From positions 23,717,760-23,781,759 of the forward strand of contig CM026557.1 in NCBI GenBank assembly GCA_015143295.1: a stretch of 64,000 nt of DNA, given 5' to 3'. The translations under genes and the position numbers were made by a program. The stretch comes from Tetracentron sinense (lineage: Eukaryota > Streptophyta > Magnoliopsida > Trochodendrales > Trochodendraceae). Shown one piece after another: positions 11,445 to 23,458 of the stretch; the stretch's first letter is position 1, and each line of letters begins with the position of its first letter. Under the pieces are notes generated by a model. The model worked only from the letters and a program-made list of their open reading frames with translations. It had not been told where the DNA came from and ran no database searches.

Positions 11445-13028
11445 TCTAAGGACTTGGGGGGTTTTGGATTAAGAGATTTGTACTCCTTCAATCTCGGCCT
11501 ACTTGCCAAGCAAGGCTGGCGGTTATTATCTGAACCATCTTCTCTTTAGGCCCGTTCTATGAAAGAGAAATATTTTCCCCACTCATCTTTCCTTGAGGCT
11601 TGCCTCAGTGGCCAGCCATCTTGGGGATGGCGGAGCATCTTACGCGGGAGGAAGACTCTAGCTCAAGGGGTGCGGTGGCAAATTGGAAGTGGGTAGGCAG
11701 TTCGAGCAGGTGCAGACCCTTGGGTACTCTCCTTGGCCTCTTTCAAGCCCATTCCTTTGGAAGGTATATCCTTACACGATATTCCCGTCTCATACCTTCT
11801 CAAGGAAAATCCACTGGATTGGGATCAAACTCATTTAGCTACGCTGTTCTCGAGCCACTCAGTGAGGGAAATATCAAAAATACCAGTTAGTATTTGTAAT
11901 GCCCCGGATAAATAGGTATGACATTACTCAAAAACGAGCATTTTCAAAGTCAGCTTTGTGTATCATCTGGCCTCTTATATGTTGTCTACGCATCTTCCTT
12001 CCTCTAGTAACTCAACTACTTCTAGCGAGACTAAAGCTTGGAGGACAATTTGGAAACTTCCCCTTCCACCAAAAATTCAGGTTTTCATGTGGAAACTTTG
12101 CAACAATGCAATAGCAGTGGCTTCAAACCTCCGGAAGAGGCAAATATTGGTGGACGACTTGTGTCCTCTTTGTGGGACTAAAGAGGAAATGGTGAAACAT
12201 CTATTCTTAGAATGCCAGTATACCCGTAGTATCTGGTTCGGATCTCAACTCTCCTTAAAAATTCCACTAAGTTCTTCAATGTCTATGCTCGATTGGTGGG
12301 CTCAAGGGCGTCAGCATCCTTCTTTTGCCAAAGGTGATGACTCACTAGCCATTCGATTGGCTACGGTGATGTGGAGCATTTGGATTCACAGGAATGAAGT
12401 GATCTTTGAGGAGGTATCCCCCAATCCAGTAGGAGTTTTAACAAAAATTGGTTCTCTCCTGGCCGACTTCTTTCGGTGTCAGAATAGGAGACAAGATGAT
12501 GAACCCGCAGAGAGTCTTATCCGGCCTTCTGTATCTGTGTGGGATCCCCCTCCTCTAGGCTAGCTGAAAATTAACGTGGATGGTGCGGCATTGCCCAATG
12601 AGTCGGCGGCAGGGGTGGGGGTGATAGTGCGGGATCATGAAGGAATTGTATTGCATTAACTCTCAAAACCTCTCTGGGGCGATAATGCTCAAGTCGCTGA
12701 GGTGGAGGCGATTAGATGTGGGCTTCAGCTGGCAGTATCAAATCGATGGGATCGAGTTATCGTCAAATCAGACGCAAAAGAAATCGTGGAGATCCTGGCT
12801 GGCTACTCAGCACAGCAGTGTGGGGATATTCTGACCTTGGTGGATGGTATTACTAGTCTCAGGAGAGTGTGTTCCAGGGTGGAAATCAAGTTTATTCCTC
12901 GTGAAGCCAATACTCTAGCCCACAATGCAGCCCAACAGACCCTTACTTGTAGTATAAATAGATTGTTCCCTATTCCTGGACAGTCCATGACGGCCTCCTC
13001 CTCATGGCGTCCTGGAATGCTTGTTTAG
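11445..13028 (+). pseudogene. LINE zf-RVT and RNase H region, decayed
   Basis: The 11958-12563 frame carries zf-RVT ('WRTIWKLPLPPKIQVFMWKL', then CPLC and HLFLEC). RNase H starts near 12560 ('LKINVDGAA' with the first Asp), breaks at about 12658, and continues in the 12702-13028 frame with Glu in AEVEA, Asp in KSDAKE, and 'PREANTLAHNAA' near the end. All catalytic acidic positions are visible, so decay is by frame breaks rather than active-site loss. Confidence 0.8.
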
Positions 13029-13289
13029 TTTGCTTGTTTTGAATATAATATCTCATTACCAAAAAAAAGTGTGTGACGTGAGTGTTACGAATAGGGGTGA
13101 GACTAAAGTGTTGTGTTCCCTTGTTTGGAAGATTGTCCCACATCGAATAGGTATGGAATACCTTGAGGATGAATTGACTTTAAAACGTAGTGAGACACTA
13201 AACTAGCTACACATGAAGCCCTTTAACACGAGCCAACTTAAATGGCTTGGGCCGCTCGACTTAGTAAACTTTGCTCAACTGCTTTAGCT

Positions 13290-13460
13290 ATCCTTTTTTT
13301 TTTGAACTTGGGTTGTTAACAAAGCCGAGCTGAACTAAGCTCGAGCTCGTTTATTTTTTCACGAACCGATCCCGAGCCGAGCTCGAACCGAGTTCGAACA
13401 TTAGTAAAACTCAACGAGCTGAACCCGAACCCGAACACCTCACTACTCGGCTCGCTTGAT
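13290..13460. repeat. GAGCTCG-rich non-autonomous element remnant
   Basis: The stretch is packed with GAGCTCG, GAGCCGAGC and CCGAACCCGA words and begins near a GGTTGTTAAC-like end. Such sequence is typical of plant hAT-like MITEs with TTAAC-G ends, but the second terminus and a TSD are not recognisable. It is probably a partial copy. Confidence 0.4.
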
Positions 13461-13647
13461 ATATTTAAATTCTTATGGAAAGTATCACATAACCTATTTA
13501 AAGTTTTAAATATAATATAACTAAAATTAGATGCCAATATTATCCTAAAACACTTTGATCCGATGGGCGCAAAATTCAATATAAAAAAAAGGGATCTTGT
13601 TTCAGTGACAACTTGAAGAGAGAGAGATACATGATCAATATGAACAG

Positions 13648-13850
13648 TCCAATTGCTTGACAACAAGTTCAGAAATAATTCAGTTGAATGGATGGTTTGG
13701 ATAATCTGATCTGAAATCGTTTTTTTTTTTTAATCCTTATTACAACAGTCCGATATAATTATATACCAGTACACACTAATGGCAGATAGCTTCACGTTTA
13801 GGGAGGGCTTTAATGATGAAGTCAAGTCAAGTCAAGTTTAGGGAGGGCCG
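13648..13850 (+). promoter_or_regulatory. Copy 2 of receptor-kinase upstream module
   Basis: About 200 bp match 15362-15545: the CAATTG..TTG-CAA-GAGTTC block, GAATGGATGGTTTG, AATCTGATCTGAA, and then the CAGATAGCTTCACGTTTAG block. AAGTCAAGTCAAGTCAAG gives three consecutive complements of TTGACT (W-box-like). It lies just upstream of an N-terminal kinase pseudogene, as expected for a duplicated promoter. Confidence 0.65.
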
Positions 13851-13867
13851 ATTGCTCAAATTGAGGA

Positions 13868-14223
13868 ATGCATATAAATAAGAAGGGGTTGGCTATTAAA
13901 TTGAATTGTAATGTTCCAACTACGTATGGATATCCTATGCTGCTCAATTCTCATTCATGCCATTCTCGTCCTAGACCTAGTAGTTTGGTAGACCTAGTAG
14001 TATGGTCTGAGTCTGCCACTCTTCGAAATGAGACCGATCGACAAGCTTTGCTTGCATTTAAAGATGGGATATCCAACAATCCTAGTGTTGGAGCACAGAG
14101 TTCGTGCAATGCTTCTCTCCATTTCTGTAAGTGGCAAGGGATTACATGCCGTCTCCCCCATCAAATAGTCACGGTCTTGGACCTACACTCCCAGGGCTTG
14201 GTGGGCTCTCTGTCTCCCTACAT
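13868..14223 (+). pseudogene. LRR receptor kinase N-terminal fragment (copy 3)
   Basis: This encodes the signal-peptide end and the LRRNT_2 cap ('[18 protein letters not shown]', then 'HFCKWQGITC') plus the first LRR up to 'GSLSPYI'. Homology with the intact gene then stops abruptly. The conserved Ser-Trp-Asn reads Ser-Cys-Asn and 'SPRHQRV' reads 'RLPHQIV'. No LRRs 2 onward, membrane segment or kinase follow. It is a truncated paralog. Confidence 0.85.
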
Positions 14224-15361
14224 AAATAAAATAAACCAAAGCTCCTGTCCATATTTAGACTCATAGGTGTAATGCTTTTAAAAGAAAACTTTGTTGCTAA
14301 ACTCAAATGGATAGAAATCCCCTCCAAGGACTAAAAACAAAGAATTGTGGAACATTGCAATTATTAGTTCAAATAGACCTGTTATGAATTGGCTCAATTA
14401 ATATTGGTCAAATAATTAAGAGTCGCTGATTAATACAAGATTAGCTAGGAGTGTTTATTGGGTTTAAGTTGACACCATTCCTCAACAAAAAAATTTAAAA
14501 GAAGCAATGCTTTATAATTCATGTTTAACAATGAACGACGGAGCTTTCAAAACACAATCCAGAACACCCAAAAGAAGTTAGGATAATGCTAGGTACACTT
14601 TCATTCTCATTTTTTGTACAAGAAAACAAAAGAGAAAGTGGTGACCCCATAAAAAGCTACCTCATTTTTTTTTATTAAAAAAAAATACAGAAAGTGGATG
14701 AGAAGAAAAGTGGATATAGTATTCCCCAGAAATTATTTTTGGAATTTTGGTAAATATTAAAATAATGTGGGGATGTTTTTGTCCATAAATTTTATATTTA
14801 CTCATGTTTTGGGAGCTCCAAAATCCAAGGCGCTGTAACTCTCAAATTCGTAGTTAAACTCTTGACTTGAAATTCTCTATAGGTTACAAGACAAAAGCCT
14901 TCTTTTAATTCTGGTTAATAATTTTAACCTTTGGAGTTAATATTTCTTTTACTATTTTTTTCTAAAAACCAAGATTAAATGATTGAACCCTAAAGATTAG
15001 TGAATCTTAACCACAATTAAGGGGTATTAAAAGGGACACGTATTGACACAAGGAGTCCGGTTATAATTGTAGAGAATTTCAATTATAAACTCGATCTTGT
15101 AATTTACATTCATTAGTTAATGTACTAAAATCAATATTATGATAATTTCTTTGAAGAATCATGTTCCCCACTGTAAATCAAATAAAGTCACCAACTACCT
15201 CAATAAAGACGAAATGGACACATCCCTAAGCCGGGTTCATTGAGCTAAGCTTACCAGGGAAAAAGATGGAGAGACTGAGACACGAGTGATACGAGTTTAA
15301 TATGGTTTTAGATTGAAAGAAAAAAACTCAAAAATGGCTAATAAAAAGAGAGATATGAACC
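14224..15361. other. Intergenic, contains a duplicated block
   Basis: No gene. The block 14975-15175 (ATGATTGAACCCTAAAGATT, then CATTCATTAGTTAATGTACT, ending GAATCATGTTCCCCACTGTA) recurs at 26449-26640, upstream of another kinase fragment. The remainder is AT-rich. Confidence 0.6.
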
Positions 15362-15545
15362 GCCCAATTGGCTTGGCAATGAGTTCGGAAATAAGTCAGA
15401 TGAATGGATGGTTTGAATAATCTGATCTGAACCAGTACAGTAATGGCACACAGCTTCCCGTCTAGGGAGGACGTCAAAGATGAAGTCAAGTCCTCCCGTC
15501 TAGGGAGGATGTCAAATGATGAAGTTAAGTCAAGTCAAGGAATAT
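15362..15545 (+). promoter_or_regulatory. Upstream module of the intact receptor kinase
   Basis: This copy lies about 700-880 bp before the chosen start codon. It contains two CGTCTAGGGAGGA repeats and three AAGTCAAG words, the complement of TTGACT, matching the W-box core bound by WRKY factors in defence promoters. The same module occurs near 8.77 and 13.78 kb. Function is inferred from motif and conservation only. Confidence 0.55.
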
Positions 15546-16245
15546 AACTAAGGAGGGGTTAGTTATTCAAAATTCAGTGTCACCTTTTTCCACGCCATCC
15601 CTGACTCCCTTCGAGAATGGGATAAATTAGCTTGAGCAATAGTTTGGCCAAGAGCGAACTATTGCTCCTCGTTCTCACAAAGCTGCCTGGCAAGACTCTG
15701 AAGTTAAATATTTTTTTTTTTTTTAAAAAAAAACAAGGGTAGATGGGTGAACCTTAGGGGGTTAGTGAACCTTAACCATAGTTAAAGGGAGTTTAAAGAG
15801 GGACAAATGACATGAAAAGAAGGCCGAAGACGCCCCTATTTGCGTCACCTACCGAGGAGGCAAATACTTTCCAATCAGCTTCCACTTGGAGCACTGAGTT
15901 CGTGGAATGATTCAGTAGTCCAGCATTTCTACGAATAAGGACAAGGAAGTGAAGGACGGTTCAGGAGATTCGGTGCTAAAGATGGAGAATTGGGTTATAC
16001 TAAAATTGCAACTTACTGAACTAGCTAGAAAGTAGAAACACCCGATCTCATTATGATCATTTGGGAGTTAGTGTTCCAAGCTTTTTGCCTTAGTCAATGA
16101 ACTCGTGGAAAGGAGTACTCCACTCACCATTGTTGGTATAGGGGGAGGGAAGGTTCCACCCCACCCCACCATAAATTGGAAGTGTGGGCAGCTAGTACTA
16201 CTACCTTCATCATCTTCATTTAACAAGTACTTGCTCAATAACCTA

Positions 16246-19200
16246 ATGGGGTACTTGTTGGATATCCTATGCTGCTCACTTCTCGTCCTTGACCTACTCG
16301 TATGGTCCGAGTCTGCAACCACTCTTCGAAATGAGACCGATCGACAAGCTTTGCTCGCATTTAAAGATGGGATATCCAACAATCCTAGTCATGTTAATGG
16401 AGCACTGAGCTCGTGGAATGCTTCTCTCCATTTCTGTAAGTGGCAAGGGGTTACATGCAGTCCTCGCCATCAAAGAGTCACGGTCTTGGACCTTCACTCC
16501 CAGGGCTTGGTGGGCTCTCTGTCCCCCTACATAGCCAACCTCACCTTCCTCCGGATCATCGACCTCCGTAACAATAGTTTTCATCACACAATTCCTCAAG
16601 AAATCACTCGTTTGTTTCGGCTGCAATATCTCAATCTGAGCCATAACTCTTTCCTTGGAGAAATCCCTACCAATCTGAGCTATTGTTCTAATCTTTTAGA
16701 AATCGATTTATTCAACAACCACTTCATGGGAAAGATTCCTATCGAGCTTAGCTCTCTAACAAAGCTCAAGCTTTTCAGTCTCTCCAAGAACTTTCTTACC
16801 GGAAACATCCCACCTTCTTTGGGGAATCTTTCATCTCTTAGCAAAATTTCTTTTGCGGAAAACAGTTTGGTGGGAAGGATTCCAATTAGTCTTGGCCGCC
16901 TTACTAACTTACGATTTCTGCAACTCGCTGGAAATATGCTGACCCATACCATCCCTGACTCTCTTTACAATCTCTCACTGATTTATATTTTTGATGTGTC
17001 GAATAACCAACTCCGTGGAAGTATTCCATCTGACATTGGCCTCACTCTTCCTTACCTCCAAGTCTTTATAACTGGAAGTAACCAATTTACAGGACTCATT
17101 CCAACTTCAATATCCAACGCTTCAGGCCTTGGCGAAATTGTTTTCAGTGACAATCGTTTCACTGGATCAGTGCCTATGAATTTGGGACGCTTGAAACATC
17201 TCAACTTCCTATATTTGGGTCATAATCAGCTGGGCACAACAAAAGGCGATGATTTGAGTTTCTTTGGTTCATTGACCAACTGCAGTAATCTACAAATAGT
17301 AGATGTAGACAGCAACTATTTCAGAGGCGTATTACCCTACTCCATAACCAATCTCTCCAAACACCTCAACTATTTAACCATGGGCAACAACCAAATATCT
17401 GGAACTATTCCTACGGAAATTGAGATCTTGGCCGACTTGTGGGAATTGGGGATGGAGGAAAACCTTTTCACAGGCACTATTCCCATTACCCTCGGGAAAC
17501 TTCAGAAGTTGAAGCTTTTGTCTTTGTCCAATAACAAAATTACTGGCCAGATACCATCCACTCTAGGCAACATCACACAACTAAGTGAACTCTATTTGGA
17601 CGGCAACAACCTAGAAGGAAGCATCCCTCCAAGTCTCGGAAATTGTCAAAATTTACTACTTCTTAACCTGTCTCGAAACAACCTCAATGGTACAATACCC
17701 AGTCAAGTGATCAGTCTCTCATCCTTGTCAATTTCACTCAGCTTTGCCCAAAATTATTTGACTGGATCCATACCACAAGAAGTAGGTAGCTTGACAAATC
17801 TTCATGAATTAGATGTTTCTGAGAACAAACTATCAGGTGAAATCCCAAGCACGATTGGGAATTGTTTGAGCTTAGGACGCCTTCGAATGGAGGGCAACTT
17901 CCTTCAAGGAACTATTCCTCCTACTTTGAGTGCTCTAAGAAGTCTTGAAGATCTAGATATTTCACGCAACAATTTGTCTGGGGAGATTCCAGAGTACTTG
18001 GCTAAATTTCGTTTCCTCCAAAATCTAAATCTATCTTTCAATAATCTGGAAGGTGAAGTAGAAAAAGAAGGGGCTTTCAAAAACACAAGTGTAATTTCAA
18101 TTGTCGGAAATAGTAAACTATGCGGTGGTATCCCAAAATTGGCATTGCCAGCATGCCCAACCCAAGCTTCTAAAGGACAGAAGCGGCCTCTTGGTCATAG
18201 GGTAATGATCTTGGTGATTATTGTGCCTTCAAGTTTTGTTTTACTGGTGTGTTTTTTTTCCATGCTTTTCTGGATCAGAAAGTCGAGGAAAGAAAAGAAA
18301 CCTTCCTCCACATCACCCCTGAAGGATCAATATCGAAAGGTTACTTATGCAGAGCTGCTTAAAGCAACAGATGGGTTCTTGCCGGCCAATTTGATTGGTT
18401 CTGGGAGTTACGGTTCTGTGTATAAAGGAATTTTGCCACAAGAGGAAACTAGTGTTGCAATAAAGGTACTCAACCTTCAACAACGAGGATCTTCCAAGAG
18501 TTTCACAGCTGAATGTAAAGCCATGAGAAATATTCGACATCGAAATCTCATCAAGATTTTAACTTCTTGCTCGAGTGTGGACTTCAAAGGAAACGATTTC
18601 AAAGCTCTAGTTTTCGAGTTCATGCCTAACGGGAGTATTGAAGATTGGTTGTATGCACGTGTAGATGGGCACCATCAACTAAGGAATTTGAACCTTCTGC
18701 AGAGATTCAACATAGCCATTGATGTGGCTTCTGCTTTGGATTACCTCCATCACCATTGTGAACCACCCATAGTTCACTGCGATCTAAAGCCAAGCAACGT
18801 TCTCCTCAACGAAGACATGAGCGCCATTGTTGGAGATTTTGGATTAGCAAGGTTCCTTGCTGAAACCTTGATTAGTGCATCCGAAAATCAAAGTAGCACT
18901 GTTGGAGTAAAAGGAACAGTTGGTTATGTAGCTCCAGGTAAGTATTTTATCTATTAAGTTTATATTTATAGTTCCAAGCAACCATGACAAATCATTCAAT
19001 CACAAATTTCAACTAGCCACAATATATAAGAGCATGCAATATGTAGCTTGTGAACTATGGTATCAAGCCTCGCTTCATTACTAATAACACATTCTTGTTC
19101 GGATTGAAAGATTAAACTTGATAAATTAATTAGCATTGTAACAAAATTGGAATATGTGTGAATTGTAGAGTATGGCATGGGTAGCAAGGTGACTATACAA

Positions 19201-19566
19201 GGCGATGTATACAGCTATGGGATCTTGTTACTTGAGATGTTAACAGGTAGGAGGCCGACTGACGATATGTTCAAGGATGGTTTGGGCCTTCATAACCTCG
19301 CTAAGACAGCTCTGCCCGATCGTGTGCTGGAAATCATTGATCCACGGATACTCTTAGAATATGAACACGTGATCAATGAAGATGAGATCAATAGGAGCCC
19401 CAATGCCACAAGTGGAATACCGGAGTGCTTGGTTTCAGCTATCAAAATTGGAGTTGCGTGTTCAGTGGAATTGCCAAGAGATCGAATGACCATGCAAGAT
19501 GTTGCTAATAAGATGCGCGTGATTAGAGATGCATTTCTTAGCATTAGGGTTCATGGAGGGCCTTGA
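16246..19566 (+). CDS. LRR receptor-like serine/threonine kinase, subfamily XII (Xa21/EFR/FLS2-like), non-RD
   Basis: Two exons: 16246-18937 and 19169-19566. The intron (231 bp, GTAAGT donor, TTGTAG acceptor) is in phase 1 inside the kinase domain after 'GYVAP', as in Xa21/EFR relatives. The spliced product is 1029 residues. I chose the ATG at 16246 because it starts a normal signal peptide ('[20 protein letters not shown]'); an in-frame ATG at 16105 would add 47 unlikely residues. Next come the LRRNT_2 cap with Cys pairs, about 20 plant-type LRRs, a closing CGGIP...C pair, a membrane helix near residues 650-677, and the kinase. The kinase has a Gly loop '[11 protein letters not shown]', Lys740, 'HCDLKPSN' at 844-851 and DFG at 864. 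Cys before the catalytic Asp846 makes it non-RD, the class linked to sensing microbial patterns. It should act at the plasma membrane; the ligand is unknown. The frame looks intact. Paralog fragments lie on both sides. Confidence 0.93.
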
Positions 19567-20019
19567 TTAAAGTCTACTCTAGTCAAAAGTAGGTGCATGT
19601 GAGATAACTTGTTAAAGTCTACTCTAGTCAGAAGTCTCCTTACGCTTTGAAGTCTTATTTGTGGGTTTGTAACTCTTGATTGTGTATTGCAATTGAAATA
19701 ACTTGTTAATGATCTTTTATGTGTTCAGTTCACATTTAATATTTACTTGAACAAAATAAAATGAGAGCCAGACACTTACTCACACATAATCAACCAGAAC
19801 ATAAAAAAGAATCATCTTCTTATTCAATGAAGTTTGCCACTGGACTCAACAAAAAAAATAATTTGCCTCTGGATATGAATATTCATCCATATATCTGCCA
19901 TTTTGAAATGATGATAATCAAGAATATTTTTTTTCTATTAAATTAATTAAGGTTCTGTTTGGTTAGCAAGAAAATAGAAGAAACAAAAGAAATAATTAAG
20001 AGTATTTTTTTTGAAAAAT
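19567..20019. other. Kinase 3' flank
   Basis: TTAAAGTCTACTCTAGTCA occurs twice (about 19566-19585 and 19612-19630), a small direct duplication in the likely 3' UTR. AATAAA-like words near 19753-19760 could serve for polyadenylation. No further gene is seen. Confidence 0.45.
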
Positions 20020-21660
20020 CAATGGTTTTCTTTATAATAATTAAGTGGACATGCCCACTATCAAAATATACATGTTCTCTCCCTCTCCAATAATCTGAAT
20101 AGGGCCACCTATCCAGTACTCTATCCTCATGAGGATGATCCATGGTAGACTCTGGATCATAGTACTCCTCCTCTATCCAGGGTGTAGGAGCTTACACATC
20201 CACATGACCTGCCGAAGGTGAAATTTCGACTGAGCATGGAATACTCAATGTATACACACCATTAGAAAACAATATCATAATAGCACATGCTTTGAATAAC
20301 AGTTACATCGGATACACATGCAAAGCTGAACAAAAGCGGAAACCTTCTTTTCAAATACATGTGCATACTGTACGGAACATATAATTCTTTACTTATCTTT
20401 CAGAAATTTTTCTTTTATTTCTTCTTTACATATCTGTTACACTTGTTTCAGAACTTTTCTCTTTCAAAATAGAATAGAACAGTATTGGAATTGGGGTATG
20501 CCTAGCTGCCGTATCAATAGTCCGTCGCATACTAGCATCTGAGCTTTCCTTTTCAAAATAGAACATAGCTTTTATGGGAGCTCTACTAATGCCTTACCAT
20601 ACAAGGGTAAGAGTCCATTAGCGTTTGCGTGACCAACCTCCCTGTTGGTATCTTTGCACATCTTCTTTTGGGACCAAATGTCTAATGCCTTACCATGCAA
20701 AGGTAAGGGTCCATTATCATTTTCCCTTATTACTTACGTATTCTTGCATTTCTTCTTTTACTTTACTTTTCCGGATACATATACATATACAAAAACTTGG
20801 ATCATGCACTTTGTGTTCATGCGACAATTGTGAATAAACATGGTGTAGAACCCCGGAATTCGAGTTCACTATGCTATGAATAGTGTTAGTGAATAGTATT
20901 CTTATATGGTGTGATTAAAGGCCTAAAGCCTTCCATTGAGTCTTGGTATTATGGTGAGTCAAGTGAGAATTTTAGGTACGTGTTTTGAGTCTCAAAAATA
21001 GAGTAAAAAGATACTCTAAGTGGGTAAAAGCAAGGGTATAAAATACCCTAAGTGTTTAATGGGTTGTAAGTGAATAGCGCAGTGAATAGTGCTAGTGCGC
21101 AAGGCATAAAGAGGCCGGGGCCTCTCATGCATATTGGCTTGAATTCAATGATCACCTAGGTGGGTTACAAACCTATGAGGTAACGAGTCATGAGGTGTGA
21201 GTAGGGCGTTGGACCCAAGGGAAAAGAGTGTGAAAACACTCGAAATGTTCGAAGTGTTAACAGGGTATGTCTTAACACACCCTCCACTTTATGAAGCTCG
21301 AGTTTAGTCACCGTTTATCAGAATCGAGTGCTTCTTAAAATTTTGGAAAGGTATTTAAACCCTCTTCGAGGTTCATGTTTAATACTTTTATGGATTTTGA
21401 GTCGAGGTTAAGTCAAATGTCCGATTTCCGAAATCGGATCTGCTACAAAATATGGGTTGATGAAATCTATTTTTGGATCAGTCGGCGTTAGATCCCCTTT
21501 AATTAATTAAAAACTCAAAATTTTGAATTTTCCATTATACACAAAGTCGTTCTCCTTTGAATGACGAGTCCAATGCAAGTTGAATCGTCAAAATCCAAAA
21601 TGAGTCAAAAGTTATGACCGAAATACCAAAGTGTAAAAATTTGGAAAATTTCTGTCAGGA

Positions 21661-21890
21661 TTATGAGCGATCGTACAGACCCTACGAATGATCGTAGGTG
21701 AGCTACGATCGATCGTAGAAAATCTATGAGCGATCGTAAAATTCATGAAATGGCCAAACTCTCTGTAATGTTTATGATCGATTGAAAGAAATTACGAGTG
21801 GTCGTAGCAGATCTACGAACGATCGTAGGTCGTTAACCCAAACTTTTTGTGCGGGATTTTTGGGGTTTTTACCCTTTGCCTATAAATAGG
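21661..21890 (+). promoter_or_regulatory. LTR palindrome cluster and TATA box
   Basis: Copies of a CTACGATCGATCGTAG-type word lie at about 21665, 21682, 21703 (perfect 16-bp palindrome), 21724, 21773, 21792 and 21812. TATAAATAGG follows at 21881-21890. The spacing places the cluster 55-220 bp upstream of the likely transcription start, where LTR enhancers usually lie. Function is inferred. Confidence 0.65.
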
Positions 21891-22924
21891 GAACACGTTT
21901 GGGGGTTTGGGGGGGTGAACCTAAAACCTAAAGGAAACTAAGAGAGATTGAGAGGAAGGAGATTTGGGGATTCAAGTAGGGGTTGTTGATTGTAAAAGAG
22001 AAGCTCAAATCAAGGTTTGGAATTCTTCCCCATTAAGCAAAGATCTTCCATTCCAAAGTGGTACTTCTTCCTCAAAGCTTGGATTTCAAATCAAGGAGGG
22101 TTCTCTTCAAGATTTGGAGTTAATCCTCAAGGTTAGTACACTCTCCTAGTTAGCTTAGGTAATAACCTAGGTTTTTCAAGCTTTTCCACGTTGAGATTTT
22201 GTATGATTATTTCCAAATTTCAAACCAAGCATGTTTTCTTAAAATGTATGGATTATTAAGCATTAAGTAAACATGCCATGTATGCCTAATGTAGGATGTT
22301 TATGACCATGATTTCCATTTCTCATGATTTTCAAGTATACTATGATGCTTTGGAGTTTTCCATGATTATAGAAATGCCTTAAATCAATGCACACATAATG
22401 AATCCAACCAAGGGGTTAGTGAAATGCTTGACTATGAAAACATGAATAACACATCTATAAGAATGTTGAATGTTAGGTGTTTGATAAAATGCATATGCTA
22501 AAATTAAACATAAGACTATGAAGCATGATTTAGGGAGCCTTTCCCAATTAGGTAATTTTGATTAAATGTTCTATATGCTTCCTTCAATCTCACATGCTTA
22601 GAGAAAAGTAGAATTGCTACATGACATTCCTTTAATTGTTTCATGTTATTATGCTCAAAAATTGTCAAGCACATGCACTCATGCATGCATGGACCGAGGA
22701 TTTCTAGTATGTATATAGGGAAACACAACCAAGAACAAACAAGTGATTTACGACAAGAATGACAAGCCAAACTTTGGGTCAGTCAAGGGTAGGGCATATC
22801 TTAGGATATGTCATACCTGGCTCACAAGTAAACAAGCAAGACTGATAAAGCCGGACATCGGGCCAGTCAAGGGTAGGGCATATCCTAGGATATGTCATAA
22901 CTGGCTCACAAGAAAAGCAAGTCA

Positions 22925-23458
22925 AGAATGCTAATATCTTCCGTTCCATAATAGTCCGGGCATTAGCTAAGCAAGTAAGTTTACTAGTGTGTTCCATTCC
23001 ATTATAGTCCGAGCATTGGTAAAGCAAGTCAAGATACTAATGTGTTCTGTTCCACCATAGTCCGGGCATTAGTAAACAAGTGAAATACTAACGTGTTCCG
23101 TTCCATTATAGTCCGAGCATTAGTAAGCATGTGAAATGCTAGTGTGTTCCGTTCCACTATAGTCCGGGCACTAGTCAAGTCAAGACAATATGCTAATGTG
23201 TTCTGTCCCATTATAGTTCGGGTATTAGCAAAGCAAGACAAGAAGCTAGTATGTCCGTCCAATTCATAGTTCGAGTATTAGTTAAGCAAGACAGGAAGCT
23301 AATGTGTTCCGTCCAATTATAGTTCGGGCATTAAGAAAGCAAGAGAAGATACTAATGTGTTCTATTCCATTATAGTCCAGGCATTACTAAAGCAAAGACA
23401 AGATCCTAATATGTCTGTCCATTTCACAGTTCGGGCACTAGCTAAATAAGACAAGTGA
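22925..23458 (+). repeat. Tandem array, ten copies of about 53 bp
   Basis: Each unit reads roughly CTAATGTGTTCCGTTCCATT followed by ATAGTCCGGGCATTAG and an AGCAAG-rich spacer. CTAATG and CATTAG at the two ends of each unit are inverted repeats, so every unit could fold back. Starts are near 22930, 22984, 23037, 23088, 23139, 23193, 23246, 23299, 23352 and 23406. A related longer repeat (AGTCAAGGGTAGGGCATATC) occurs twice just upstream. Confidence 0.8.

Larger units (their letters stand above)
9635..13068 (+). mobile_element. 5'-truncated LINE (L1-type) with RT, zf-RVT and RNase H
   Basis: The broken frames read in order: spacer between endonuclease and RT, RT, thumb, zf-RVT and RNase H. They end in a short A-run at 13061-13068. 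The endonuclease domain is missing. GACTAAAGTG is present at 9625-9634 and 13101-13110, but the second copy is 32 bp beyond the A-run, so I do not trust it as a TSD. Many stops and shifts show that the copy is dead. Confidence 0.85.

Noticed and set aside
9625..13110. GACTAAAGTG as TSD of the third LINE
   Set aside because: The 3' copy is 32 bp past the A-run and the word is short, so chance is likely.
13070..13220. Solo LTR suggested by TTGTCCCACATCG
   Set aside because: The word is common at LTR starts, but no matching end or duplication was found.
16105..16245. Start of the receptor kinase at the ATG 16105
   Set aside because: It would put 47 hydrophilic residues before a normal signal peptide, and the stretch matches untranslated DNA upstream of copy 4 (26940-27060).
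16294..16952. Minus-strand frames opposite the kinase LRR region
   Set aside because: They are shadows of the LRR codon pattern without any recognisable domain.
22925..23458. CRISPR-like array
   Set aside because: Units are direct degenerate tandem copies without unique spacers, in a plant LTR.
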